A stretch of 64,000 nucleotides of DNA from Streptomyces sp. SLBN-31 (GCF_006715395.1 NZ_VFNC01000002.1:3534001-3598000), one strand, 5' to 3'. Shown: positions 1-9,135, numbered from the stretch's first letter. Made by a program: numbers and translations. The notes: generated by a model not told the origin, from the letters alone.

Positions 1-140
1 TGGATTCCCAGCTCATCCCATACATCCCTGACATGTCGAATGTCCGCCTCGGAGGCCACCCACCGGGCGTCCTCCGCCAGGATGTCCGCCAGCCTTTCCC
101 GCAGCCCTGCCTCGCGGGGGCTGTCCGGCCGCTCCGTCAC
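1..140 (-). CDS. partial hypothetical protein, N-terminal part only
   Basis: A reading frame on the minus strand starts at a GTG at 140 and runs off the left edge, giving about 46 codons (begins MTERPDSPREAG and continues RERLADILAEDARW). A good ribosome binding site, GGGAGGAGG, lies 8 bases upstream. The same frame is also open further upstream to an ATG at 326, but codon use there is not typical of the organism, so I prefer 140. The peptide is charged and probably helical. I do not recognise it. It follows the TPP enzyme on the same strand after a 216-base gap. Confidence 0.35.
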   Translation of the reverse strand, partial: MTERPDSPREAGLRERLADILAEDARWVASEADIRHVRDVWDELGI

Positions 141-356
141 TCGCGCCGCCTCCTCCCAGAATTCTTCCGCACCAATCGCACGACGGGAACGGTGCTCAGT
201 CCGCCGCAGCCAGCGGTGTGCCGTCCACGATCGAGAACCCCTGGCACGGCGCAGGCGTTCCGCGAGAGGTATCTGATCCGGGGGCGATCTCGTCCAGCCC
301 CTTGCCGCCCAGGCCGACGTAGGCATGGCCGTCCGGGCGGAGGCCGTTTCAAAGAG

Positions 357-2039
357 TTACTGATGCGTCGGCGCGAACATCCGCAGCAGTGCCGGGAGTA
401 CGACGACCGCCGGGCCCGGGGAGGCGAGCGCCTTCGTCAGGTCCTGTTCCAGGGTCTCGGGGGTGGTGCGGACCCCCGGGACGCCGAAGGCCTCCGCGAG
501 GGCGACGAAGTCCGGGCGGGTCAGTTCCGTCGCCGTGGTCTCGCCGAAGGCGTCCGTCATGTACTCGCGCAGGATGCCGTAGCCGCCGTCGTCGACGATG
601 AGCCAGGTGACGTTCAGGTCGTGCTGCCTCGCCGTCGCCAGCTCGGCGACGGAGTACAGGGCGCCGCCGTCGCCGGAGACGGCCAGCACCGGCCGGGTCG
701 GGTCCGCGACGACGGCTCCGAGCGCGGCCGGGAAGGCGTAGCCGAGGCCGCCGGCGCCCTGGGCGGAGTGCATGGTGTTGGGGCGCCTGGGGTCGAAGGC
801 GGACCAGGCCCAGTAGGACAGGATCGTCATGTCCCACAAGGACGGGGCGTCGGCGGGCAGCGCCGCGCGGATCGACGACAACAGGCCCTGTTCCAGGGAG
901 AGTTCCTGGGCGGCGAGGCGCTCGCCCACCCGGGACAGCAGCTCCCGCACCCGCTCCGGCGCGGTGGCGTCCTCGCGCGGCGGCACCGTCTCCAGCAGGG
1001 CCTGGAGCGCGAGGCGGGCGTCGGCGTGGATGCCCAGCGCCGGGTGGTTGGCCTCCAGTTTGCCGAGGTCCGCCTCGATCTGGATCACCCGGCCGCGGGG
1101 CCTGAACGTGTGGTAGTTCGAGGAGAGTTCACCCAGGCCCGAGCCCAAGACGAGCAGGACGTCCGCGTCTTCGAGGAAGTCCGTGGTGTGCCGGTCCTCT
1201 AGCCAGGACTGGAGGGACAGGGAGTGGTTCCAGGGGAACGCGCCCTTGCCTCCGAAGGTGGTCACCACCGGGGCCTGGAGGCGCTCCGCCAGCTGCCTCA
1301 GCTTGCCCGAGGCGTCCGCCCGCACCACTCCGCCGCCCGCGAGGATCACCGGACGCTCGGCGCGCGAGAGCAGGTCGGCGGCCACGGCGGTCAGTTCGGG
1401 CCGCGGGGGCAGCTCGTCGGGCGTCGCGTCCGCCGCCGTCACCACCGGCAGCGCCGTCGCGGCCGCGAGCACGTCCTGCGGGATCTCCACCCACACCGGC
1501 CCGTGCGGGGCCGTCAGCGCCGACTTCCAGGCCTCCGCGATCGCCGAGGGGATCTGGGACTGGGCGCGGACGGTGTGCACGGACTTGACCACGCCCCGGA
1601 ACGAGGCCGCCTGGTCCGGCAGTTCGTGCAGGTGGCCTCGGCGGCCACCGCCCAGCCCGGCCGTGGGGACCTGGCTGCAGATCGCCAGTACGGGCGCGGA
1701 GGCCGCGCGCGCCTCCTGCAGCGCCGCGAGCGAGGTCAGCGCGCCGGGGCCGGTCGACAGCAGCAGCGGGGCGGCCTCGCCGGTGATCCGGCCGTAGGCG
1801 TCCGCCGCGAACCCCGCGTTGTTCTCCACGCGCAGGCCCACGTAGCGCAGGTCGGAGCGGCGCAGGGCGTCGAAGATGCCGAGCGCGTGCTGGCCGGGCA
1901 GGCCGAAGACGGTCGTCGCGCCGAGCCCGGCGAGCGTCTCCACGACCAGGTCTCCGCCGGTGCGCCCGGGCGGAGGGTTCAGCGCGGCCTCCGTCTGGGC
2001 CGGCGTCGGGCGGAGCTCCAGGTCGTGGTCGTGGGTCAC
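357..2039 (-). CDS. thiamine-diphosphate-dependent enzyme, acetolactate synthase-like
   Basis: This 560-residue protein has the three-part fold of the acetolactate synthase/decarboxylase family: N-terminal PYR domain, central domain, C-terminal TPP-binding domain. The PYR domain keeps the cofactor-activating glutamate (E72 in RVENNAGF). The C-terminal GDG motif starts at residue 456. The paired asparagines usual 27 residues later (NN) are aspartates here (D483-D484, in VDDGGYG), so metal coordination is slightly altered. The GTG start overlaps the stop of the agmatinase-like gene upstream (GTGA), so the two are very likely translationally coupled. A role in processing the product of that hydrolase, for example a guanidino- or amino-acid-derived 2-oxo acid, is inference. 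It does not look like biosynthetic ilvB, because no small subunit follows. The exact substrate is unknown. Confidence 0.85.
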   Translation of the reverse strand: MTHDHDLELRPTPAQTEAALNPPPGRTGGDLVVETLAGLGATTVFGLPGQHALGIFDALRRSDLRYVGLRVENNAGFAADAYGRITGEAAPLLLSTGPGALTSLAALQEARAASAPVLAICSQVPTAGLGGGRRGHLHELPDQAASFRGVVKSVHTVRAQSQIPSAIAEAWKSALTAPHGPVWVEIPQDVLAAATALPVVTAADATPDELPPRPELTAVAADLLSRAERPVILAGGGVVRADASGKLRQLAERLQAPVVTTFGGKGAFPWNHSLSLQSWLEDRHTTDFLEDADVLLVLGSGLGELSSNYHTFRPRGRVIQIEADLGKLEANHPALGIHADARLALQALLETVPPREDATAPERVRELLSRVGERLAAQELSLEQGLLSSIRAALPADAPSLWDMTILSYWAWSAFDPRRPNTMHSAQGAGGLGYAFPAALGAVVADPTRPVLAVSGDGGALYSVAELATARQHDLNVTWLIVDDGGYGILREYMTDAFGETTATELTRPDFVALAEAFGVPGVRTTPETLEQDLTKALASPGPAVVVLPALLRMFAPTHQ

Positions 2040-3004
2040 TTCGCGCGGGCCTCGGCAATCTGGCGGGACATGATGGTGGTCAGTTCGTACGCCGTGTGGG
2101 ACGCGGCCACCGACGTGATCTCCGCGTGATCGTACGCGGGCGCCACCTCCACGACGTCCGCCGAGACCAGGTTGCAGGACGCGAGGCCGCGCAGGATCTC
2201 CAGCAGCTCGCGGGAGGTCATGCCGCCCGCCTCGGGGGTGCCGGTGCCGGGCGCGTGGGCCGGGTCCAGGCAGTCGATGTCGATGGAGATGTACAGCGGG
2301 CGGTCGCCGATGCGCTGCCGCAGCTGGTCGGCCACCTCGTCGGCGCCGCGGCGGTAGACGTCCGCCGAGGTGACGATGCCGAAGCCCATCTTCTCGTCGT
2401 CGGTGAGGTCCTGCTTGCCGTAGAGCGGGCCGCGGATGCCGACGTGGGAGAGCGCCTCGGTGTCGAGGATGCTCTCCTCCACCGCCCGCCGGAACGGCGT
2501 GCCGTGCGTGTACTCGGCGCCGAAGTAGGTGTCCCAGGTGTCGAGGTGGGCGTCGAAGTGGAGCAGCGCGACGGGGCCGTGCCGCTTGGCGACGGACCTG
2601 AGCAGCGGCAGCGCGATGGTGTGGTCGCCGCCGAGCGTCATCAGCCGGGCGCCGGTGCCGAGGAGGTCGTCGGCCGCCGCCTCGATCGTCTCGACGGCCT
2701 CGTTGATGTTGAACGGGTTCACGGCGATGTCCCCGCCGTCCGCTACCTGGGCGAGGGCGAAGGGGGACGCGTCCTGCGCCGGGTTGTAGGGGCGCAGCAG
2801 CCGGGACGCCTCGCGGATCGCGTTGCCGCCGAAGCGGGCGCCGGGCCGGTAGGAGACGCCCGAGTCGAACGGCACGCCCACGACGGCGACGTCGGTGCGG
2901 CCGACCTCGTCGAGGCGGGGCAGCCGGGCGAACGTCGCGGGTCCGGCGTACCGCGGGACGCGGGAGGAGTCGACGGGGCCGCGGGGCGTCTCGTTGCTGC
3001 TCAT
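2036..3004 (-). CDS. speB: agmatinase-family ureohydrolase (agmatinase or guanidinobutyrase)
   Basis: The 322-residue product belongs to the arginase/agmatinase family, manganese enzymes that split a guanidino group to release urea. All family metal motifs are visible: [20 protein letters not shown], and [18 protein letters not shown]. The length matches agmatinases and guanidinobutyrases, and sequence alone does not separate these substrates. It is the first gene of a two-gene unit with the TPP enzyme and is transcribed away from the PucR-type regulator, a layout typical of nitrogen-source catabolic operons. The symbol follows common annotation of the family and is not proof of agmatine specificity. 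Confidence 0.85.
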   Translation of the reverse strand: MSSNETPRGPVDSSRVPRYAGPATFARLPRLDEVGRTDVAVVGVPFDSGVSYRPGARFGGNAIREASRLLRPYNPAQDASPFALAQVADGGDIAVNPFNINEAVETIEAAADDLLGTGARLMTLGGDHTIALPLLRSVAKRHGPVALLHFDAHLDTWDTYFGAEYTHGTPFRRAVEESILDTEALSHVGIRGPLYGKQDLTDDEKMGFGIVTSADVYRRGADEVADQLRQRIGDRPLYISIDIDCLDPAHAPGTGTPEAGGMTSRELLEILRGLASCNLVSADVVEVAPAYDHAEITSVAASHTAYELTTIMSRQIAEARAK

Positions 3005-3193
3005 GGGGTCATGCCTACTTTCCTACGCTTCGTCGCGTATGCGCTGCTTCCGCTACGACTCTAGTGGGCGGCCGGAACCGGCCCGTTGCCGAAGCCGACG
3101 GCACCGGCCGCTTCGACAGTAGGTGGCCGGACGGCGGCGGCGAAGTGTACGTTTCATCCATTCGAGCCGTACGGGATGGAGGAAACGCACATC

Positions 3194-4675
3194 ATGCCGG
3201 AGCCGGCCGTCCCGCCCACGCCGCCCGTGACCCTGGCGGCCCTGCTGGCCCGCGAGGACCTGGCGCTGCGGCAGATCGCGGGGCCCCGTGACCGGGCCAC
3301 GGCGATCCACTGGGCCCACGCCTCCGAGATGGCCGACCCCTATCCCTATCTGCTGGGCGGCGAACTGCTGCTGACGGCGGGGGTGCACATTCCCGAGGCG
3401 GCGGGTTCGGGCACCTCCTTCGACGACTACGTCTCCCGGATCGTCGCGGCGGGCGGCGCGGCCCTCGGCTTCGGCGTGGCGCCGGTGCACGACACGGTGC
3501 CGCGGGCGCTGGTGGCGGCCTGCGACGCGTACGGGCTGCCGCTGGTCGAGGTGCCGCCGCAGACCACGTTCTCGCAGGTGGGCCGGGCGGTGTGGCAGCT
3601 GATGGCCGAGGCCCGGCTGGCGGAGCTGCGCCGGGTGACGCAGGCCCAGCGGTCCCTGGCGGCCGCCGCCTCCCGCCCGGACCCGGTGCCGTCGGTGCTG
3701 CGGCAACTGGCCCGGCGGATCGGAGGGCGGGCGGTGCTGTACGGGCCGGAGGGTGCGCGGGTCGGGGCCGCGGGGCGGCCGGCGGGGAGCGGCGCCGAGG
3801 AGGCGCTGGACGCGCTCGCGGAAGTGGTGCGCCCCTCGCGGCCGGGGACTCCCGCCTCGGCCACCGAGACCGCCGCCGGCGTCCACCTCGCCGCCTACGC
3901 CCTCGGCACCGGTCAGGGCTTCGTCCTCGGTGTCGCCGCCCCACGGCGCGAGCAGGGCGACCACACGATCGCCTCCGTCGCGTCGGTGCTGCTGTCGCTG
4001 CTGACCGGTGAGCACCACGAAGGCACCGGCGCCGCCCGCTCGTCGGCGCTGGTCCGGCTGCTGCTGGGGGCTGCGCCGGAGGACGTCGCCCCGCTGCTCG
4101 GCGCCGGCCGCTGGCTGGTCGTGCACGGCTGCCCGGACGCGGGGTCCGCCGACGCCCTCGCCGCCTCCGCCCTCGGTACGGCGCTCGGGTCGCCGCTGGT
4201 CGACCCGGCGGACGATGTCGTACGGGTGCTGCTGCCCGCCGACCGCGATCCGGACCCGCAGCCCGGCTGGACGCTCGGCGTCAGTGCCGCCGTCGGCCCG
4301 GACGCCTTCCCCGCCGCGGACGCCCAGGCCGCCGGCGCCCTCGCCCGCGCGCGGGCCACCCGCGGCGCCCTGGTCCGGCACGGCGAGCGGGCGGCGCTCG
4401 CCGACCTGGTGCCGGAGGACCTGGCAGCCGCGCACGCCCGTACTCTCCTCGCGCCGATCGCCGGCACCCCGGCCCTGACCGAGACGCTGCGCGCCTGGCT
4501 GTCGCTGCACGGCAGTTGGGACCGTACGGCCGTAGCGCTGTCCGTGCACCGCAACACCGTCCGGCAGCGGATCGCCCGGTGTGCGGCGCTGCTCGGCACC
4601 GACCTGGACGATCCGGACGTCCGCATGGAGCTGTGGTTCGCGCTGCGGCGGCAACAGGCGGCCGGCAATAGGTAG
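3194..4675 (+). CDS. PucR-family transcriptional regulator
   Basis: A 493-residue protein with the PucR layout. It has an N-terminal PucR-like domain (about residues 8-130, beginning VTLAALLAREDLALRQIAG), a middle region, and a C-terminal helix-turn-helix (SLHGSWDRTAVALSVHRNTV followed by RQRIARCAALLG). The frame stays open upstream to 3086, but the ATG at 3194 has a GGAGGAAAC ribosome binding site and starts just before the conserved domain, so it is chosen. PucR regulators sense purine or amine catabolites and usually control adjacent nitrogen-catabolism genes. Here the gene is divergent from the agmatinase/TPP operon across a 189-base intergenic region, making that operon the likely target (inference). 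Confidence 0.85.
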   Translation: MPEPAVPPTPPVTLAALLAREDLALRQIAGPRDRATAIHWAHASEMADPYPYLLGGELLLTAGVHIPEAAGSGTSFDDYVSRIVAAGGAALGFGVAPVHDTVPRALVAACDAYGLPLVEVPPQTTFSQVGRAVWQLMAEARLAELRRVTQAQRSLAAAASRPDPVPSVLRQLARRIGGRAVLYGPEGARVGAAGRPAGSGAEEALDALAEVVRPSRPGTPASATETAAGVHLAAYALGTGQGFVLGVAAPRREQGDHTIASVASVLLSLLTGEHHEGTGAARSSALVRLLLGAAPEDVAPLLGAGRWLVVHGCPDAGSADALAASALGTALGSPLVDPADDVVRVLLPADRDPDPQPGWTLGVSAAVGPDAFPAADAQAAGALARARATRGALVRHGERAALADLVPEDLAAAHARTLLAPIAGTPALTETLRAWLSLHGSWDRTAVALSVHRNTVRQRIARCAALLGTDLDDPDVRMELWFALRRQQAAGNR

Positions 4676-4763
4676 CGGTGCTCAGGACGATGAGTACGTG
4701 ACCCGCGTCGCAGCGTCCGGGACGCCAGGGACGCGCACAGTCGGCTGCCTCACAATGGGTTTC

Positions 4764-5552
4764 ATGCCGATACCCGGGACACCCAGCCGCGCCGAGCTCG
4801 TCGACCACCTCGTACGGACCCGCATCGCGGGCGACGTGGCGACACCCCGCGAGAACAACCTCAACCACTACCGGAAGCTGGCGAACGGCGACCGCCACTA
4901 CTGGCTCGGGCTGGAGCTCGGCGACCGCTGGCGGGACGAGCAGGACGTGCTCGCGGTGATGGCGGAGCGGGTCGGCGTCAACGACGACCCGGAGTACCGG
5001 TACGGCCAGGACACCATCGACCCCGAGCTGACGGTCGCCGCCCTGGAGCGGATGGCGGGCCGGCTGCGCAAGGCGGCCGAGGGCGGGCAGCGGGTGCTGC
5101 TCGCGACCGGCCACCCGGGCGGCCTGCTCGGGGTGCACAACGCCACGGCCGTCGCGCTGCGGGCCGCCGGCTGCGAGATCGTCGTCATCCCGGACGGGCT
5201 GCAGACGGAGGAGGGTTACGTCATGCAGTTCGCGGACGTGGCGGTCCTCGAACACGGCGCCACCCTGTGGCACACGCACTCCGGCGAGCCGATGCGGGCC
5301 ATCCTCACCGCGCTGGAGCGCGAGGGCCGCCCGCTGCCCGACCTGGTCGTCGCCGACCACGGCTGGGCGGGGTACGCCGGCCGGCACGGAGTGGACTCCG
5401 TCGGCTACGCCGACAGCAACGACCCGGCCCTGTTCCTCGCCGAGGCGGAGGGAACCGTGCAGGTGACGGTCCCGCTCGACGACCACGTGGTCAGCCCGCG
5501 CTACTACGACCCCATGACCGCCTACCTGCTGGCGGAGGCCGGTCTCGCCTAG
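4764..5552 (+). CDS. conserved hypothetical protein, often labelled phosphatase
   Basis: A 262-residue soluble protein with no signal peptide or membrane segment. It contains LLATGHPGGLLGVHNATAV and LVVADHGWAGYAGRHGVDSV, glycine/histidine-rich loops that look like a ligand site. Similar Streptomyces proteins are, from memory, annotated as phosphatases, but I see no standard phosphatase motif and would not rely on that label. ATGs at 4755 and 4764 are both possible. Neither has a clear ribosome binding site, and the second begins with the residues I associate with the family (MPIPGTPSRAELVDHL). It lies 88 bases after the PucR gene on the same strand and converges on the next gene with only 12 bases between stops. 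Confidence 0.7.
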   Translation: MPIPGTPSRAELVDHLVRTRIAGDVATPRENNLNHYRKLANGDRHYWLGLELGDRWRDEQDVLAVMAERVGVNDDPEYRYGQDTIDPELTVAALERMAGRLRKAAEGGQRVLLATGHPGGLLGVHNATAVALRAAGCEIVVIPDGLQTEEGYVMQFADVAVLEHGATLWHTHSGEPMRAILTALEREGRPLPDLVVADHGWAGYAGRHGVDSVGYADSNDPALFLAEAEGTVQVTVPLDDHVVSPRYYDPMTAYLLAEAGLA

Positions 5553-5564
5553 CCCGAGCCCCGC

Positions 5565-6233
5565 CTAGATCCCTGCGATCGAGGCGGGCGCCCGCTCGGC
5601 GCGGGACAGGGCCCGGACGACGTCGGCCGGGCCGTGGCGGCGGACCGCGAGGCGGGTGAGCAGGTCGATCACCGGGGCGGTCACGGACTCCGGGAAACCG
5701 GGGGTCGGCAGGCCCACGCTGCACGCGAGGTCGTCGCTGTGGACGACGAGTTCCATCGCCCGGGTCAGCAGCAGGTCGTCCAGCTCCAGCGACCACTCGC
5801 CCCAGGTGGCCACGTGCACGGGGCGTTCGGCGGGGACGTCCGGCAGCAGGCCCCGCAGCACGGCGAGGACCTCGTCGACGCGCCGGCGCAGCGCCTCGTG
5901 CCCGTCGGCCGCGGCGGCCTCGCCACCCTGTCGGATGCGCCCACTGACCGGTGCGTCGACGCCGGCGTCCAGCCAGGTCACCCGCTCCAGGTAGTAGGCG
6001 CGCAGGGAGACGACCGGCTCGGCCGGAACGGGCGCGGCGAGCATCCCCGGCAGCGCGAACTCCGGCCAGAACATGTGCCCGGCAAGCCCCCTCACGCTCC
6101 ACTTCGGCAGCACGCTCGGCCTGTCCCACGCCTCGGCGACGGCGGGCTCGGCCACCAGGCGGCCGGCGATGTCCGCGGCCTCCAGGTAGGCCTCCCGGAT
6201 GCGTCCGCCCCGCCGGTTCCACGACTCGGTCAT
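5565..6233 (-). CDS. maleylpyruvate isomerase family (mycothiol-dependent/DinB-like) protein
   Basis: The 222-residue product resembles the mycothiol-dependent maleylpyruvate isomerase N-terminal family, a four-helix DinB-like fold. Supporting segments are WSVRGLAGHMFWPEF near residue 50 and LDDLLLTRAMELVVHSDDLA toward the C-terminus; histidines at such positions bind metal in the family. The frame is open further upstream, but the ATG at 6233 begins the recognisable domain. Most paralogues have unknown substrates and many probably use mycothiol as thiol cofactor, so a role in ring-cleavage metabolism should not be assumed. It follows the thioesterase gene on the same strand after 41 bases. 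Confidence 0.65.
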   Translation of the reverse strand: MTESWNRRGGRIREAYLEAADIAGRLVAEPAVAEAWDRPSVLPKWSVRGLAGHMFWPEFALPGMLAAPVPAEPVVSLRAYYLERVTWLDAGVDAPVSGRIRQGGEAAAADGHEALRRRVDEVLAVLRGLLPDVPAERPVHVATWGEWSLELDDLLLTRAMELVVHSDDLACSVGLPTPGFPESVTAPVIDLLTRLAVRRHGPADVVRALSRAERAPASIAGI

Positions 6234-6274
6234 GGACTCATCCCACCCGGAACGCCCCGCCGCCTCAACCGAAT

Positions 6275-7141
6275 TCAGCGCGGGACGCGCACCACGCCCT
6301 CCTGGATGACGGAGATGGCGAGGCGGCCGTCCTGGGTGTAGATGCGGGCCTGTCCGAGGCCGCGTCCGCCGTGCGCGGACGGCGACTCCTGGTCGTACAG
6401 GAGCCATTCGTCGGCCCGGAAGGGCCGGTGGAACCACATGGCGTGGTCCAGCGAGGCGCCGACGACGTCACCGACCGCCCAGCCGCCGCGGCCGTGCGCG
6501 AGGAGGACGGAGTCGAGGAGGGTCATGTCGGAGACGTAGGTGGCGAGGACGACGTGCAGGAGGGGGTCGTCGTCGAGCTTGCCGTTGGTGCGGAACCACA
6601 CCTGGGAGTGCGGTTCGCGCGGTTCGCCGAACTTCCCGTACGGCGGTTCCTCGACGTACCGCAGGTCGACGGCCTCGCGGGCCTCCAGGAACCGCTCGAC
6701 GACCGCCGGGGCGAGGTGGTCGTAGCCGCGCAGCCGCTCGTGGGAGGTCGGCAGCGTCGCCGGGTCGGGCGCGGGCGGCATGGGGGCCTGGTGGTCGAGT
6801 CCGTCCTCATGGGTCTGGAAGGACGCCGACAGGTGGAAGATCGGCTTGCCGTGCTGGACGGCGACCACGCGGCGGGTGGTGAAGGAACGTCCGTCGCGGA
6901 TGCGGTCGACGCTGTAGACGATGGGCGCGCCCGGGTCGCCGGGGCGCAGGAAGTACGCGTGCAGGGAGTGCGCGGGGCGGTCGGCGGGGACCGTGCGCCC
7001 GGCGGCGACCAGTGCCTGCGCCGCCACCTGTCCCCCGAAGACCCGGGGGACGACGGCGGAGCGGGACCGGCCGCGGAAGATGTCCTCCTCGATCTGCTCC
7101 AGGTCGAGCAGATCGAGGAGGTCCTGAAGTGCCTGGCTCAT
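6275..7141 (-). CDS. tesB: acyl-CoA thioesterase II (TesB family)
   Basis: A 288-residue double-hotdog thioesterase that hydrolyses acyl-CoA to free acid and CoA. The N-terminal hotdog contains RVFGGQVAAQALVAAGRTV, the classic TesB signature. In the C-terminal hotdog the catalytic set is D232 (SLDHAMWFH), a Ser at 253-255 (ESPSAH) in place of the usual Thr/Ser, and Q280 (VIQEGV). The length equals that of E. coli TesB. It lies just downstream of the acyl-CoA dehydrogenase gene (36-base gap) on the same strand, so the two may be co-transcribed in fatty or branched acyl-CoA turnover. Confidence 0.9.
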   Translation of the reverse strand: MSQALQDLLDLLDLEQIEEDIFRGRSRSAVVPRVFGGQVAAQALVAAGRTVPADRPAHSLHAYFLRPGDPGAPIVYSVDRIRDGRSFTTRRVVAVQHGKPIFHLSASFQTHEDGLDHQAPMPPAPDPATLPTSHERLRGYDHLAPAVVERFLEAREAVDLRYVEEPPYGKFGEPREPHSQVWFRTNGKLDDDPLLHVVLATYVSDMTLLDSVLLAHGRGGWAVGDVVGASLDHAMWFHRPFRADEWLLYDQESPSAHGGRGLGQARIYTQDGRLAISVIQEGVVRVPR

Positions 7142-7177
7142 GGCGTCCAGTTGTAGCGGCCGGTGGTTGCGGTGGGC

Positions 7178-8335
7178 TTACAGACCCATGTCCTTGGCGA
7201 TGATCGTCTTCATGATCTCGCTGGTGCCGCCGTAGATGCGGTTGACGCGGTTGTCCGCGTACAGGCGGGCGATCGGGTACTCGTTCATGAAGCCGTAGCC
7301 GCCGTGCAGCTGCAGGCAGCGGTCGATGACGCGGTGGGCGACCTCGGTGCAGAACAGCTTGGCGCTGGCGGCCTCGGCGGGCGTCAGCTCACCGGCGTCG
7401 AGGGCCTCCAGGGCGCGGTCGGCGACCGCCTCGGCGGCGTCCACCTCGGCCTTGCAGGCGGCCAGCTCGAACTTGGTGTTCTGGAAGGAGGCGACCGGCT
7501 TGCCGAAGACGGTGCGGTCCGTCACGTACTGCTGGGCGAACCGGACGGCGGCCTTGGCCTGCGCGTAGGCGCCGAAGGCGATGCCCCAGCGCTCGGAGGC
7601 GAGGTTGTGGCCGAGGTAGTAGAAGCCCTTGTTCTCCTCGCCGAGCAGGTCCTCGACGGGGACCTTGACGTCGACGAAGGCCAGCTCGGCGGTGTCGGAG
7701 GTGCGCAGGCCGAGCTTGTCGAGTTTGCGGCCGATGGAGTAGCCCTCGGACCTGGTGTCCACGGCGAACAGGGAGATGCCGTGGCGGCGGTCCTCGGCGG
7801 TGGGCGCGGCGGTACGGGCGCACACGATCACGCGGTCGGCGTGGACGCCGCCGGTGATGAAGGTCTTGGAGCCGTTGAGGACGTAGTGGGTGCCGTCCTC
7901 GCTGAGCTTGGCGGTGGTCTTCATGCCCGCGAGGTCGGAGCCGGTGCCCGGCTCGGTCATCGCCAGGGCCCACATCTCCTCGGCGGAGACGAACTTCGGC
8001 AGGAAGCGCTTCTTCTGCTCGTCGGTGGCGAGCATCTTGATGTACGGCAGGGCGAGCAGCACGTGCACGCCGGAGCCGCCGAAGTGGACACCGGCACGCG
8101 CGGTCTCCTCGTACATCACGGCCTCGAACTTGTACGAGTCGATGCCGGCGCCGCCGAAGTCCTCGGGGACGTTGATGCCGAAGAGGCCCAGCTCGGCGAG
8201 CTTGTAGTAGAAGTCGCGCGGCGCCTGGCCGGCCGCGAACCACTCGTCGTAGACGGGGACGACCTCGGCCTCGATGAAGGCGCGAAGAGTCTCCCGGAAC
8301 GCCTCGTGGTCCTCGTTGAACACCGTACGGCGCAC
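7178..8335 (-). CDS. acyl-CoA dehydrogenase
   Basis: This 385-residue FAD enzyme has the acyl-CoA dehydrogenase fold: N-terminal helices, a beta domain with ALAMTEPGTGSDLAGMKT, and C-terminal helices with LHGGYGFMNEYPIARLYAD. The glutamate used as base in short/medium-chain enzymes is absent at the C-terminal site (YGGTSEIM instead of YEGTS). E248 in LASERWGIA sits where long-chain and isovaleryl-type enzymes carry theirs, so this is probably a long- or branched-chain type. The gene starts at an ATG at 8335. A semi-palindrome at 8370-8385 lies just upstream and is a plausible repressor site. Confidence 0.9.
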   Translation of the reverse strand: MRRTVFNEDHEAFRETLRAFIEAEVVPVYDEWFAAGQAPRDFYYKLAELGLFGINVPEDFGGAGIDSYKFEAVMYEETARAGVHFGGSGVHVLLALPYIKMLATDEQKKRFLPKFVSAEEMWALAMTEPGTGSDLAGMKTTAKLSEDGTHYVLNGSKTFITGGVHADRVIVCARTAAPTAEDRRHGISLFAVDTRSEGYSIGRKLDKLGLRTSDTAELAFVDVKVPVEDLLGEENKGFYYLGHNLASERWGIAFGAYAQAKAAVRFAQQYVTDRTVFGKPVASFQNTKFELAACKAEVDAAEAVADRALEALDAGELTPAEAASAKLFCTEVAHRVIDRCLQLHGGYGFMNEYPIARLYADNRVNRIYGGTSEIMKTIIAKDMGL

Positions 8336-8369
8336 TCCGCCACCTCCAGCTGGCTCGATAGCTCCATGT

Positions 8370-8385
8370 CTAAGCGCTTGCTCAG
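8370..8385. promoter_or_regulatory. candidate operator upstream of acyl-CoA dehydrogenase
   Basis: CTAAGCGCTTGCTCAG, an imperfect inverted repeat (10 of 16 positions symmetric) containing a perfect AAGCGCTT core. It sits 35 bases upstream of the dehydrogenase start, where a TetR-type repressor would block transcription. The nearby TetR gene at 8443 is one candidate binder, though its own putative sites at 9062-9105 have a different sequence. Confidence 0.35.
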
Positions 8386-8442
8386 ATCACTAAGGTACCG
8401 GCGGGTAGGGAGGGGCGTCCAGAGGAGATCCCGTAACGCTCG

Positions 8443-9039
8443 TCACTCCGCCCCGGCCGCCGCGAACGCCCCCCTGGCCATCCGGTGCAGCAGCTCGGCG
8501 GTGGCCCCGCGGCCCGGCAGGGAACCCGGGCGGCCCAGGTGCGGGGTGGAGTTCAGCAGGCCGAAGACGGAGTGGACGGCGGAGCGGGCGGCGGGCTCCG
8601 CCAGGCCCGGATAGACCTCGCGCAGGACCGAGACCCACAGCTCGACGTACTGCCGCTGGAGCTGGCGCACCAGCTTGCGGTCGCTGTCCCGGAGGCGGTC
8701 CAGCTCGCGGTCGTGCAGGGTGATCAGGGGACGGTCGTCGAGCGCGAAGTCGATGTGCCCCTCGATGAGCGAGTCGAGGACCGCCTCGGCCGGAGTGCCG
8801 TCCACCTCCGCGAGCCGACGCTTGGCGCCGGTCAGCAGCTGGCCGCTGATGCCGACCAGCAGCTCGGCCAGCATGGCGTCCTTGCCCGCGAAGTGGCGGT
8901 ACAGACCGGGGCCGCTGATGCCGACGGCGGCACCTATCTCGTCGACTCCGACCCCGTGGAAACCGCGCTCGGCGAACAGCCGCGCGGCCTCCTTGAGGAT
9001 CTGCTCGCGGCGGGTGGGGGCGTCGGTTCTGGTGGCCAT
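8443..9039 (-). CDS. TetR-family transcriptional regulator
   Basis: A 198-residue TetR-type repressor. The N-terminal helix-turn-helix is clear: REQILKEAARLFAERGFHGV followed by VDEIGAAVGISGPGLYRHFA at about residues 12-55. The C-terminal ligand domain is divergent, as usual. It is divergent from the carboxylase operon with only 96 bases between start codons, and two related palindromes lie in that gap. By analogy with TetR regulators of acyl-CoA catabolism, it probably represses itself and the operon and responds to an acyl-CoA or branched-chain intermediate (inference). Confidence 0.9.
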   Translation of the reverse strand: MATRTDAPTRREQILKEAARLFAERGFHGVGVDEIGAAVGISGPGLYRHFAGKDAMLAELLVGISGQLLTGAKRRLAEVDGTPAEAVLDSLIEGHIDFALDDRPLITLHDRELDRLRDSDRKLVRQLQRQYVELWVSVLREVYPGLAEPAARSAVHSVFGLLNSTPHLGRPGSLPGRGATAELLHRMARGAFAAAGAE

Positions 9040-9061
9040 GAAGGCAATTCTAGACAGGGAG

Positions 9062-9077
9062 GTTAGCGGTCGTTAAC
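9062..9077. promoter_or_regulatory. TetR-type operator, site 1
   Basis: GTTAGCGGTCGTTAAC, an inverted repeat with 12 of 16 positions symmetric, in the intergenic region between the TetR gene and the carboxylase operon. It shares the GTTA...TTAAC frame with site 2, whose centre is 28 bases away. Paired similar palindromes between divergent genes are the normal arrangement for an autoregulating TetR repressor. Confidence 0.6.
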
Positions 9078-9089
9078 CTAAAGGAAATG

Positions 9090-9105
9090 GTTAACGCTCA
9101 TTAAC
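9090..9105. promoter_or_regulatory. TetR-type operator, site 2
   Basis: GTTAACGCTCATTAAC, 12 of 16 positions symmetric and matching site 1 at most outer positions. It ends 30 bases before the ATG of the carboxylase beta-subunit gene, so binding would obstruct that promoter or early transcript. Confidence 0.6.
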
Positions 9106-9135
9106 AGTCGACCACTGGGTGAGGGGACCGCAAGG

